Part shown: positions 1 to 7,121 of the stretch, in pieces
Numbering within the stretch: the stretch's first letter is position 1
Layout: each line of letters begins with the position of its first letter
Source of the DNA: an uncultured Oscillospiraceae bacterium
GTDB lineage: Bacteria > Bacillota > Clostridia > Oscillospirales > Oscillospiraceae
Assembly (NCBI GenBank): GCA_947629955.1
Contig: CANRFT010000016.1
Location: forward strand, 1 to 43,341
Length of the DNA: 43,341 nucleotides
Reading direction: 5' to 3'
Translations under genes and position numbers: made by a program
The notes under the pieces: generated by a model
What the model was told of the DNA's origin: nothing
Seen by the model: only the letters and a program-made list of their open reading frames with translations
Databases searched by the model: none

Positions 1-701
1 ACAAGGTCTCCGGCTTCTGCCCCGGCTGTATGCACTCCACCGTCATCAAGCTGATCGGCGAGGCGCTGGACGAACTGAACCTGGTGGACAAGGCCGTCTG
101 CGTCCAGGGCATCGGCTGCTGCGGCCTCCACATGGACTACATCGCCTACGACGACATCACCGCCCCCCATGGCCGCGCCTGCGCCGTGGCCACCGGCATC
201 AAGCGCACCAGCCCCGGCTCTCTGGTGTTCACCTATCAGGGCGACGGCGACTTCGCCTCCATCGGCCTGGCAGAGTCCGTCTCCGCCGCCAACCGGGGCG
301 AGAACTTCACCGTCATCTTCATCAACAACGGCATCTACGGCATGACCGGCGGCCAGATGGCCCCCACCACCCTGCTGGGCATGAAGGCCACCACCGCCCC
401 CAAGGGCCGCATCGCCGAGGAGCACGGCTATCCCATGCACGTGTGCGAACTGCTCAACCAACTCACCGCCCCCCACTATCTGGAGCGGGTGAGCTGCAAC
501 ACCCCCCAGAACGTCATCAAGACCAAGAACGCCATCAAGAAGGCGTTCCAGTACCAGATGGAGGGCAAGGGCTTCTCCCTGGTGGAGATCGTCACCAGCT
601 GCCCCACCAACTGGGGCCTGGACCCCCTGGACGCGCTGGACTTCATCGAGCAGAAGATGCTGCCCGAGTATCCCCTGGGCGTCGTCCGGGACAAGAAGTG
701 A
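1..701 (+). CDS. 2-oxoacid:ferredoxin oxidoreductase, beta (TPP-binding) subunit, 5'-truncated by window edge
   Basis: Thiamine-pyrophosphate subunit of a 2-oxoacid:acceptor oxidoreductase, which oxidatively decarboxylates a 2-oxoacid to acyl-CoA and reduces ferredoxin. The reading frame is open from base 3 (KVSGFCPGC...), so the N-terminus lies outside the window. Visible marks are the CPGC cysteines, the GIGCCG segment, the TPP/Mg motif GDGD followed by an NNGIYGMTGGQ segment, and a C-terminus typical of the short beta subunits of four-subunit VOR/KOR enzymes. The gamma subunit follows after 12 bases, so the two form the end of an operon whose alpha and ferredoxin-like delta subunits should lie upstream. 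Substrate cannot be read from sequence. Branched-chain 2-oxoacid (VorA-like) or 2-oxoglutarate are both possible; the ptb-buk genes in this window would suit an acyl-CoA product. Confidence 0.9.
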   Translation, partial: KVSGFCPGCMHSTVIKLIGEALDELNLVDKAVCVQGIGCCGLHMDYIAYDDITAPHGRACAVATGIKRTSPGSLVFTYQGDGDFASIGLAESVSAANRGENFTVIFINNGIYGMTGGQMAPTTLLGMKATTAPKGRIAEEHGYPMHVCELLNQLTAPHYLERVSCNTPQNVIKTKNAIKKAFQYQMEGKGFSLVEIVTSCPTNWGLDPLDALDFIEQKMLPEYPLGVVRDKK

Positions 702-713
702 GGAGGGCTGGAT

Positions 714-1262
714 ATGGAAACCAATCTGTGCGTAGCCGGCTTCGGCGGGCAGGGCGTCATGTCCTTGGGCAAGTTCCTGGCCCAGGCCACCTGTGACTCC
801 ACCGACAAGAACGTGACCTTCTTCCCCTCTTACGGCGCGGAGCAGCGGGGCGGCACCGCCAACTGCTTCGTGGTCATCTCCGACGGGCTCATCGGCGCCC
901 CCCTGGGGGACGTGATGGACGATTTGATCGTGATGAACGGCCCCTCTCTGGCCAAGTTCCTGCCCACCCTGAAGCAGGGCGGCACCCTGTTCATCAACAG
1001 TTCCATCGTGGACGAGAAGGACGTGGACCGCTCCGACGTGAAGCTGGTCAAGGCCCCCGTCACCGAGATGGCGCTGGAGATGGGCAACGCCAAGGTGCTG
1101 AACGTGATCATGCTGGGCGTGTACGTGGGCTATACCGAGGTGGTCCCCCCCGACGTGGTGTGGAGCACCATCGAGCACAAGCTGGGCTCCAAGCCCAAGC
1201 TGCTCCCCCTGAACAAGCAGGCTTTCGAGAAGGGCCTGGAGATTGGGCGGAGCCAGAAGTAA
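714..1262 (+). CDS. 2-oxoacid:ferredoxin oxidoreductase, gamma subunit
   Basis: A 182-residue gamma subunit (POR/KOR gamma domain) of the same complex as the upstream beta subunit. The N-terminus has the characteristic nucleotide-binding-like GFGGQGVMSLGK segment (about residues 9-20), followed by FFPSYGAEQRGGTANC, a signature of the KorC/VorC type, and a DVMDDLIVMN segment. Length is normal for a free gamma subunit. It is the last gene of the operon: a strong GC-rich hairpin with a following T-run sits 15 bases after the stop. The start ATG is preceded by AGGAGGGCTGGAT. Cytoplasmic. Confidence 0.9.
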   Translation: METNLCVAGFGGQGVMSLGKFLAQATCDSTDKNVTFFPSYGAEQRGGTANCFVVISDGLIGAPLGDVMDDLIVMNGPSLAKFLPTLKQGGTLFINSSIVDEKDVDRSDVKLVKAPVTEMALEMGNAKVLNVIMLGVYVGYTEVVPPDVVWSTIEHKLGSKPKLLPLNKQAFEKGLEIGRSQK

Positions 1263-1276
1263 TCATATTCTTTCGC

Positions 1277-1300
1277 AGGGGCGGCCTTTCGGCCGCCCCT
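1277..1300 (+). terminator. Rho-independent terminator after the oxidoreductase operon
   Basis: GGGGCGGCC / GGCCGCCCC nine-base-pair stem with a TTTC tetraloop, followed by CTCTTTTG, directly after the gamma-subunit stop codon. Confidence 0.9.
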
Positions 1301-1316
1301 CTCTTTTGTCCGCACC

Positions 1317-1345
1317 TTGCGCGTCCGCCTTTCCTCTGCTATAAT
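1317..1345 (+). promoter_or_regulatory. Sigma-A promoter of the membrane-anchored XRE regulator
   Basis: TTGCGC (1317-1322), 17-base spacer, TATAAT (1340-1345). The flanking CTCTGCTATAAT context recurs at two other promoters in this window (9482-9493 and 39828-39838). Implied transcript start is about 1352, leaving a leader of about 90 bases. Confidence 0.75.
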
Positions 1346-1358
1346 TTTGAAATGTAAA

Positions 1359-1390
1359 CCCCCGGTTGACGAAAAACCATCCCCCGGTTG
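1359..1390 (+). repeat. Direct repeat CCCCCGGTTG x2 in the regulator's leader (possible operator)
   Basis: Two exact copies of CCCCCGGTTG at 1359-1368 and 1381-1390, 22 bases apart (two helical turns), just downstream of the promoter and upstream of the XRE gene. The placement suits autoregulation by a dimeric HTH protein; the function is inferred. Confidence 0.4.
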
Positions 1391-1443
1391 GTGGAATTGG
1401 AGCGGGGTTTCCGATATATTAGGGCCGAAAGGAGGCGGACGCC

Positions 1444-2655
1444 ATGACCGTAGGACAGCGTATCGCGCAGAAACGGAAGGAGCTGGGCCTGTCCCAGGAG
1501 GAACTGGGAGAGCGGCTGGGCGTCTCCCGGCAGGCCATCTATAAATGGGAGGCGGATCAGACCCTCCCCGAGATCGAGAAATTAGTGAATCTGAGCAAGC
1601 TGTTCTCCGTCCCGGTGGGGTGGCTGCTGGGGGTGGAGGAGGAGCCCTCCCCGGAAAACGGCGGCGAGCTCACCGAGGAACAGCTGAAATTGGCGGAGGA
1701 GATCGCCCGGCGGTACATCGACGCCATCCCCCAGCCAGAGCCGGCCCCCGCGCCGCCCAAAAGGCGGCGAAAGTGGCCCTTTGTGGCGGCGGCGCTGGTG
1801 CTGATCGCGGTGTTCTGGCACCTGTTTGGCCGGCTGGACGGGCTGGACAACCAATATGACAACCTGCAATCCTCCATCGGCAATATATCTGACTCGGTGA
1901 ACCGGCAGATCGACGGCATCGCCAGCCGGGTGGAGTCCATCCTGGAGGCCCAGAACACTCTGGTGGCCGACTGGAACGCCGACCGCGCCCCCGACTACCG
2001 GGCTAACGAGATCACCTTCACCCTCCGGGCGGTGCCCAGGACCTATGAGGAGGGCATGACCGCCATCTTCGTGCTGGAGAGCGCCGGGGAGCGGTCCGAG
2101 ACCCCGGTGGAGCCGGGGGCGGACCACGCCTTTTCCGGAGATGTCACCTGTCCTCTCACCGACGACATCCGGCTGTCGGTGGTGTTCGTGTCCGCCGACG
2201 GCACCCGCCAGACCCAGCTGCTGGAACAGTACCCCTATCTGTACAGCGGCAGCTTTTCCGACGCATATATCGTGGGCTCTCCTCTATGGGTGGATATGCG
2301 CGGGGGCGACACGCTCCCCGCGAATGATCACATCCTCTACTCCGTTACCGCGACCAAGTGCGTCGCGGCGGACATTCGCTGCGGCCTCTTCCGGGACAAC
2401 CAGCTGGTGACGTGGTATGAACCCGCCAACAGCGGGGCGCCCGCTCAGGTGTCCGTCTTCCGCCGCCCGCAGATGACCCTGGAGCGGGGCCATCTCTACT
2501 GCGAGGCCCTGGTAGTCACCGACGAGTACGGCCGGGAGCGGGTCTACCCCAACGTCCCCCTCATCGCCTGGGACGACACTATGCAGAAGTGGGACATTTA
2601 CGCCTCCGGCGGCGTGATCTCTGTTGACAACGACCCGACCAGCTGGAGCTATTAA
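1444..2655 (+). CDS. Membrane-anchored XRE-family transcriptional regulator
   Basis: A 403-residue protein with a Cro/CI-type HTH at residues about 5-60 (QRIAQKRKELGLSQEELGER, then VSRQAIYKWE), a Pro-rich linker ending in a basic KRRRK patch, one transmembrane helix (about 112-128), a short coiled-coil-like stretch (QYDNLQSSIGNISDSVNRQI) and a C-terminal domain of about 230 residues that should lie outside the membrane. The HTH is the helix-turn-helix_3 family; the outer domain is not one I recognise. The topology (DNA-binding head inside, sensor outside) suggests a one-component membrane sensor. A BceAB-type exporter starts 145 bases downstream after a terminator and its own promoter, making that transporter the obvious candidate target. 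SD AAAGGAGG precedes the ATG. Confidence 0.85.
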   Translation: MTVGQRIAQKRKELGLSQEELGERLGVSRQAIYKWEADQTLPEIEKLVNLSKLFSVPVGWLLGVEEEPSPENGGELTEEQLKLAEEIARRYIDAIPQPEPAPAPPKRRRKWPFVAAALVLIAVFWHLFGRLDGLDNQYDNLQSSIGNISDSVNRQIDGIASRVESILEAQNTLVADWNADRAPDYRANEITFTLRAVPRTYEEGMTAIFVLESAGERSETPVEPGADHAFSGDVTCPLTDDIRLSVVFVSADGTRQTQLLEQYPYLYSGSFSDAYIVGSPLWVDMRGGDTLPANDHILYSVTATKCVAADIRCGLFRDNQLVTWYEPANSGAPAQVSVFRRPQMTLERGHLYCEALVVTDEYGRERVYPNVPLIAWDDTMQKWDIYASGGVISVDNDPTSWSY

Positions 2656-2667
2656 AATAACACCGCG

Positions 2668-2690
2668 CCCCCGGACTTTCCGTCCGGGGG
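2668..2690 (+). terminator. Rho-independent terminator of the XRE regulator
   Basis: CCCCCGGAC / GTCCGGGGG stem, five-base loop, followed by TTTTCCCTGTTTT. Confidence 0.9.
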
Positions 2691-2726
2691 TTTTCCCTGT
2701 TTTAAGAAAACTTAATATTTTCCCTC

Positions 2727-2754
2727 TTGACATTTGCGCCCTCCGTGGTATATT
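2727..2754 (+). promoter_or_regulatory. Promoter of the BceAB-like transporter
   Basis: TTGACA (2727-2732), 16-base spacer, TATATT (2749-2754). It runs directly into an inverted repeat that would cover the start of transcription. Confidence 0.75.
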
Positions 2755-2783
2755 AACTGTGTTAATACGCTTAATACAGTTGA
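2753..2783 (+). promoter_or_regulatory. Inverted repeat (probable operator) overlapping the transporter transcription start
   Basis: Thirteen-base arms TTAACTGTGTTAA (2753-2765) and TTAATACAGTTGA (2771-2783) match at 11 of 13 positions around a 5-base centre. The repeat touches the -10 box and covers the likely transcription start, the classical position for a repressor. The binding protein is unknown; TTAA-containing dyads of this general kind are bound by several repressor families (for example GntR/YtrA-like). Confidence 0.6.
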
Positions 2784-2800
2784 CCGAGGAGGACTGCGCG

Positions 2801-3568
2801 ATGCCCATTTTAAAAGTGGAACATGTGAAGAAGATCTACTCCACCCGGTTCGGCGGCCAGAAGGTCCAGGCTTTGGCCGATGTGTCCTTTGCCGTGGAGA
2901 AGGGGGAGTATGTGGCCATCATGGGGGAGTCGGGCTCCGGCAAGACCACCCTGCTGAACATCCTGGCGGCGCTGGACCGGCCCACCGCCGGCTCGGTGGT
3001 GCTGGACGGGATGGACCTGTCCAAAGTGAAGGAGGGCAGCATGGCCGCCTTCCGTCGGGACAACCTGGGCTTCGTGTTCCAGGACTTCTCCCTGCTGGAC
3101 ACCTTCTCCCTCCGGGACAACATCCTGCTGCCCCTGGTGCTGGCGGGGAAGAAGTACCCGGAGATGGAGGCGCGGCTGAAGCCCCTGGCGGCGGAACTGG
3201 AGATCGGCGGGCTGCTGGACAAGTACCCCTACGAGGTGTCCGGCGGCCAGAAGCAGCGGTGCGCGGTGGCCCGGGCCCTCATCACGGGGCCCAAGCTGGT
3301 GCTGGCCGACGAGCCCACCGGCGCGCTGGACTCCCGCTCGTCGGAGGCGCTGATGGACCTGTTCGTGCGGATCAACAAAGCCGGCCAGACCGTGCTGATG
3401 GTGACCCACTCTACGGCGGCGGCCAGCCGGGCGGGGCGGGTGCTGTTCATCCGGGACGGGCTGGTGTACCATCAGCTGTCCCGCCAGGGCCGCGCCGACG
3501 GGGAGATGTATCGCCTCATCACCGACGCGCTGACCCGCCTGTCCGCCGGAGGTGATCAGAGTGCGTAA
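2801..3568 (+). CDS. ABC transporter ATP-binding protein, BceA/MacB-type
   Basis: 255-residue ATPase of the peptide-antibiotic detoxification/sensing class. Walker A GESGSGKT is at residues 42-49, the Q-loop lies near VFQDFSLLDT, the signature is VSGGQKQR, Walker B is LVLADEPTGALD, and the switch histidine is in VTHS. Start chosen at ATG 2801 because GAGGAGG stands 7-8 bases upstream and the family begins MxILKVExVxKxY; an upstream in-frame ATG precedes the promoter. It overlaps the permease gene by a few codons, implying translational coupling. BceA-type ATPases usually neighbour a BceRS two-component system; none is present here. Confidence 0.92.
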   Translation: MPILKVEHVKKIYSTRFGGQKVQALADVSFAVEKGEYVAIMGESGSGKTTLLNILAALDRPTAGSVVLDGMDLSKVKEGSMAAFRRDNLGFVFQDFSLLDTFSLRDNILLPLVLAGKKYPEMEARLKPLAAELEIGGLLDKYPYEVSGGQKQRCAVARALITGPKLVLADEPTGALDSRSSEALMDLFVRINKAGQTVLMVTHSTAAASRAGRVLFIRDGLVYHQLSRQGRADGEMYRLITDALTRLSAGGDQSA

Positions 3569-5636
3569 ACTTTACCCCCGGCTGGCCCTGAACGGCATGA
3601 AGAGCAACCGCCGGTTCTTCGTGCCCTATCTGCTGGCGCTGACGGGGCTGTCCGCCGCGTTCTACGTGATGGCCGCCCTGGCCACCGACCCCGGCCGGAA
3701 CGAGATGCGCGGGGCGGAGTACGTCAGCATGATGATGACCATCGGCATGTTCGTGGCGGCGGTCTTTATCGCCGTGCTGGTGCTGTACATCAACAGCTTT
3801 TTGATGAAGCAGCGGAAAAAGGAACTGGGTCTCTACAACATCCTGGGCATGGGCAAGGGCAGCATCGCCGCCCTGCTGTGCTGGGAGAGCCTGTTCACCG
3901 CGATCATCGGCGTGGGCTGCGGCCTCCTGGCGGGGATGGCGCTTCATGTGCTGGCGGTGTCGGTGCTGGGGCTGCTCATCCCCCTGGGGCTGGTGTTCCA
4001 TCTGGGGCTGTCCCTGCCGGCGGCCGTCATGACCTGCGCCCTGTTCGCCGCCCTGCTCCTTCTGGCCCTGCTGCTGAACCTGGGGCGGGTGTCCCTGTCC
4101 CGGCCCGTGGAACTGCTGCGGGGCGGCAATGTGGGCGAAAAGGAGCCCAAGACCCGCTTCCTCATGGCGGCCCTGGGGGTCATCGCCCTGGGCGCGGGAT
4201 ACGGCATCGCCATCTGGGCGGCCGACCCGGTTTCCGCTCTGGCGTTTTACTTCCTGGCGGTGATTTTGGTCATCATCGGCACCTATTTCCTGTTCACCGC
4301 CGGCAGCATCGCCCTGTTGAAGCTTCTGCGGAGGAATAAGAACTTCTACTACCGGCCCGGCCCCTTCATCGGGGTGTCCGGGATGCTCTACCGCATGAAG
4401 CGCAACGCGGTGGGCCTTGCCAGCATCTGCATCCTGTCCACCATGGTGATGGTGATGGCCTCCGGCACGGTGTCCCTGTACCGGGGCATGAGCCGCATCG
4501 TGGAGGCCCAGTACCCCGCCGACGTGAGCGTCTCCGCCCAATACGACCCCGACGGCGAATCGGAGGCCGACCTGCTCAGCGCGGAGGAGGAGTTCGTCCC
4601 CTTCGACCCCGCCGCCCTGGAGGCCGTCCTCCGGGACGCGGCGGCGGAGGCGGGGCAGGAGGTGGAGGAGCTGCGCTCCTTCGGCAACGTCCATGTGGAC
4701 GCCCTGCCCACAGGTGACGGCTGGCAGATCGGGGAGGGGCTGTCCGCCTCCATGAGCAAGATGCGGACCCTCCACTTCCTGACGGCGGCGGACTACGAGG
4801 CCCTCACCGGCAAAACCGCCCCGGAACTTGGGGATGGAGAGGCCGCCCTCTGCGGGGAGGGGCCCACGGGGGAACTCACCCTGGTTGGGGTGGAGGTGGA
4901 CGAGGACCACGACGCCCACCCCACCGGCTCCGCCCTCACCCTGAACATCACCCGGCAGATCGGAGCCGTCCCCTACTTCACCGACACGAACGATCCCTAC
5001 AAGCCCGTGTGCCTCATCCTGCCGGACGAGGGCGCCCTGGCGGATGTCCGGGACTTCCTGCGGCCCCTGGAGCGGTCGGGCAGCATGTGGCGGCTCAACA
5101 CCTGGACGGTGCTGCTGGACGTGACCGGCAGCGGAGACGACGTCATCGACGCCTGGTGGAGCGGTATCGCCGGCGGCGACACGGGGTTCGGCTCCTACTA
5201 CTCCCTGTCCTACACCAGCCGGGAGGACTCCGCAGACCAGATCTACGCGGCGGCGGGCTCCTTCCTGTTCCTGGGAATCGTCCTGGGGGCCATCTTCCTG
5301 GCGGCCACCGCCCTCATCCTCTACTACAAGCAGGTGTCCGAGGGGTACGAGGACCAGGAGCGCTTCGCCATCATGCGCCGGGTGGGGCTGACCCCGGAGC
5401 AGGTCCGGGGCACCATCCGGACCCAGGTGCTTATCGTGTTCTTCCTGCCGGTGGCGGCCGCCGCCGTCCACCTGCTGTTCGACTTCAACCTGGTGGCCCA
5501 GATGCTCCAGCTGTTCCACGTGCGGGATCTGTCGGTGGCCCTCATCTCCACGGGGGCGACCCTGGCGGCCTTCCTCATCGTGTATCTGGTGATGTATCTG
5601 CTCACCGCCCGGACCTACTACAAGATCGTGAGATGA
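3561..5636 (+). CDS. FtsX/BceB-type ABC transporter permease
   Basis: 691-residue permease, partner of the upstream ATPase. BceB architecture: one N-terminal helix (FFVPYLLALTGLSAAFYV), an FtsX block of helices including the KKELGLYNILGMGKGSIA coupling segment, further helix pairs, a large extracytoplasmic domain (about 225 residues, roughly residues 320-545), and a C-terminal FtsX helix trio containing the second coupling segment RFAIMRRVGLTPEQVRGT. Family members bind bacitracin-like or lantibiotic-like compounds via this outer domain and release lipid II-cycle targets. The GTG at 3561 is chosen because GGAGGTGATC (3548-3557) is then correctly spaced; an earlier in-frame GTG at 3552 overlaps that SD. 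Substrate unknown. Confidence 0.9.
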   Translation: MRKLYPRLALNGMKSNRRFFVPYLLALTGLSAAFYVMAALATDPGRNEMRGAEYVSMMMTIGMFVAAVFIAVLVLYINSFLMKQRKKELGLYNILGMGKGSIAALLCWESLFTAIIGVGCGLLAGMALHVLAVSVLGLLIPLGLVFHLGLSLPAAVMTCALFAALLLLALLLNLGRVSLSRPVELLRGGNVGEKEPKTRFLMAALGVIALGAGYGIAIWAADPVSALAFYFLAVILVIIGTYFLFTAGSIALLKLLRRNKNFYYRPGPFIGVSGMLYRMKRNAVGLASICILSTMVMVMASGTVSLYRGMSRIVEAQYPADVSVSAQYDPDGESEADLLSAEEEFVPFDPAALEAVLRDAAAEAGQEVEELRSFGNVHVDALPTGDGWQIGEGLSASMSKMRTLHFLTAADYEALTGKTAPELGDGEAALCGEGPTGELTLVGVEVDEDHDAHPTGSALTLNITRQIGAVPYFTDTNDPYKPVCLILPDEGALADVRDFLRPLERSGSMWRLNTWTVLLDVTGSGDDVIDAWWSGIAGGDTGFGSYYSLSYTSREDSADQIYAAAGSFLFLGIVLGAIFLAATALILYYKQVSEGYEDQERFAIMRRVGLTPEQVRGTIRTQVLIVFFLPVAAAAVHLLFDFNLVAQMLQLFHVRDLSVALISTGATLAAFLIVYLVMYLLTARTYYKIVR

Positions 5637-5641
5637 CCCGG

Positions 5642-5664
5642 AGGGGCGGCGCCGCGCCGCCCCT
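5642..5664 (+). terminator. Terminator after the BceAB-like operon
   Basis: GC-only self-complementary stem (GGGGCGGC ... GCCGCCCC) followed by TTCTGTTCTT, six bases after the permease stop. Confidence 0.75.
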
Positions 5665-5671
5665 TCTGTTC

Positions 5672-5700
5672 TTGACCGGGGGCCCGGGCTGTGGTATACT
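5672..5700 (+). promoter_or_regulatory. Sigma-A promoter of the GH13 gene
   Basis: TTGACC (5672-5677), 17-base spacer, TATACT (5695-5700). Confidence 0.8.
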
Positions 5701-5765
5701 GGCGGACGTGCGAAAACAGAGCGGGCGCAGACGCGCCCTGGCCATAGAGAGGAGCGAGCCATACC

Positions 5766-7076
5766 ATGTGGGCCGATGAGAGCGTATTCTATCAGATCTA
5801 TCCCCTGGGGTTCTGCGGCGCGCCGCAGGAGAACGACGGGGTCACCGTCAACCGCATTTCAAAAATCGGCGATTGGGCGGAGCATATCTCCAGGCTGGGG
5901 GCCAACGCCGTCTACCTCTGCCCTATCTTTGACAGCGACCGCCACGGCTACGACACCCGGGACTACCGCCGCCTGGATCCCCGGCTGGGCACCAACGAGG
6001 ACTTCGCGGCGGTGTGCCGCACCCTCCATGAGCACGGCATCAAGGTGGTGCTGGACGGGGTGTTCAACCATGTGGGCCGGGGCTTCTGGGCCTTCCGGGA
6101 CGTGCAGGAGAGGAAGTGGGACTCCCCCTACAAGGACTGGTTTCACATCGACTTCGACGGCAATTCCAACTACAACGACGGCTTCTGGTACCAGGGCTGG
6201 GAGGGCCACTACGAGCTGGTGAAGCTGAACCTCCGCAACCCGGCAGTGGTGGACTATCTGCTGGACACCATTCGCTTTTGGGTGGAGCAGTTCGACATCG
6301 ACGGGCTGCGGCTGGACGTGGCCTACTGCCTGGAGCCCGACTTCCTCCGCCGGCTGCGGGACTTCGCCAACCACATCAAGCCCGAGTTCTTCCTGGTGGG
6401 CGAGACCCTCCACGGGGACTACAACCGCTGGGTGGGAGACGACCTGCTCCACAGCTGCACCAACTACGAGTGCTACAAGGGCCTGTGGTCCAGCCTCAAC
6501 AGCAACAACCTGTTCGAGATCGTCCACAGCCTGAAACGGCAGTTCAGCCCGGAGAACTGGACCCTCTACAAGGGGAAGCACCTGATGTGCTTCGCCGACA
6601 ACCACGACGTGACCCGGGCGGCCTCCGTCCTGACTGATCCCGCCCACCTGCCCCTGCTGTACGGCCTGGTGTTCGGCATGCCCGGCATCCCCTGCGTCTA
6701 CTATGGCAGCGAGTGGGGAGCGGAGGGTCACAAGTCCCAGGGGGACGCCGCCCTGCGGCCCTGCTTCGACGCCCCTCAGTGGAACTCCCTCACCGACGCC
6801 ATCGCCGCCATGGCCAAGGCCCACCGGGAGAGCGAGGCGCTGTGTTACGGCGACTTCCAGGACGTGCTCCTCACCAACCGGCAGACGGTGTTCCAGCGGC
6901 GGACGGACTCTGAGCGGGTGCTGGTGGCGATCAACGCCGACAGTCAGCCCTACACCGCCCACTTCGACGCCGGCTGCGGCCGGGCGGTGGACCTGCTCAC
7001 CGGGCAGACCCACGACTTCGGCGGCGGCAGCGAGCTGCCCCCGTACAGTGTGGCCTACTGGAAGTGCGAGCGGTAG
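5766..7076 (+). CDS. GH13 alpha-amylase-family glycosidase (cytoplasmic maltodextrin-type)
   Basis: 436-residue single-unit GH13 enzyme with no signal peptide, so it acts on imported oligosaccharides. All four GH13 motifs are present: region I DGVFNHVG (from residue 97), region II GLRLDVA with nucleophile Asp184, region III GETLHG with acid/base Glu213, and region IV NHD with Asp281. It starts directly with the (beta/alpha)8 barrel (SVFYQIYPLGF) and lacks the N-terminal domain of classical neopullulanases and cyclomaltodextrinases, like the short maltodextrin-hydrolase-type members. The C-terminus is a small beta domain. Expected activity is hydrolysis or transfer at alpha-1,4 glucosidic bonds. 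It is monocistronic, between its own promoter and a bidirectional terminator; no sugar transporter lies nearby. Confidence 0.9.
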   Translation: MWADESVFYQIYPLGFCGAPQENDGVTVNRISKIGDWAEHISRLGANAVYLCPIFDSDRHGYDTRDYRRLDPRLGTNEDFAAVCRTLHEHGIKVVLDGVFNHVGRGFWAFRDVQERKWDSPYKDWFHIDFDGNSNYNDGFWYQGWEGHYELVKLNLRNPAVVDYLLDTIRFWVEQFDIDGLRLDVAYCLEPDFLRRLRDFANHIKPEFFLVGETLHGDYNRWVGDDLLHSCTNYECYKGLWSSLNSNNLFEIVHSLKRQFSPENWTLYKGKHLMCFADNHDVTRAASVLTDPAHLPLLYGLVFGMPGIPCVYYGSEWGAEGHKSQGDAALRPCFDAPQWNSLTDAIAAMAKAHRESEALCYGDFQDVLLTNRQTVFQRRTDSERVLVAINADSQPYTAHFDAGCGRAVDLLTGQTHDFGGGSELPPYSVAYWKCER

Positions 7077-7086
7077 ACAGATATGG

Positions 7087-7119
7087 AAAATCCCGGAAAC
7101 GCCACGTTTCCGGGATTTT
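7087..7119. terminator. Bidirectional terminator between GH13 and MATE genes
   Basis: AAAATCCCGGAAACG / CGTTTCCGGGATTTT fifteen-base-pair stem with a three-base loop, A-run on one side and T-run on the other, between two convergent genes. Confidence 0.92.
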
Positions 7120-7121
7120 TC

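Noticed and set aside
3519-5762. A 747-codon minus-strand open frame opposite the BceB permease
   Set aside because: Low-complexity His/Gln/Gly/Arg composition typical of antisense to GC-rich genes; no SD, and the plus strand encodes a complete permease.
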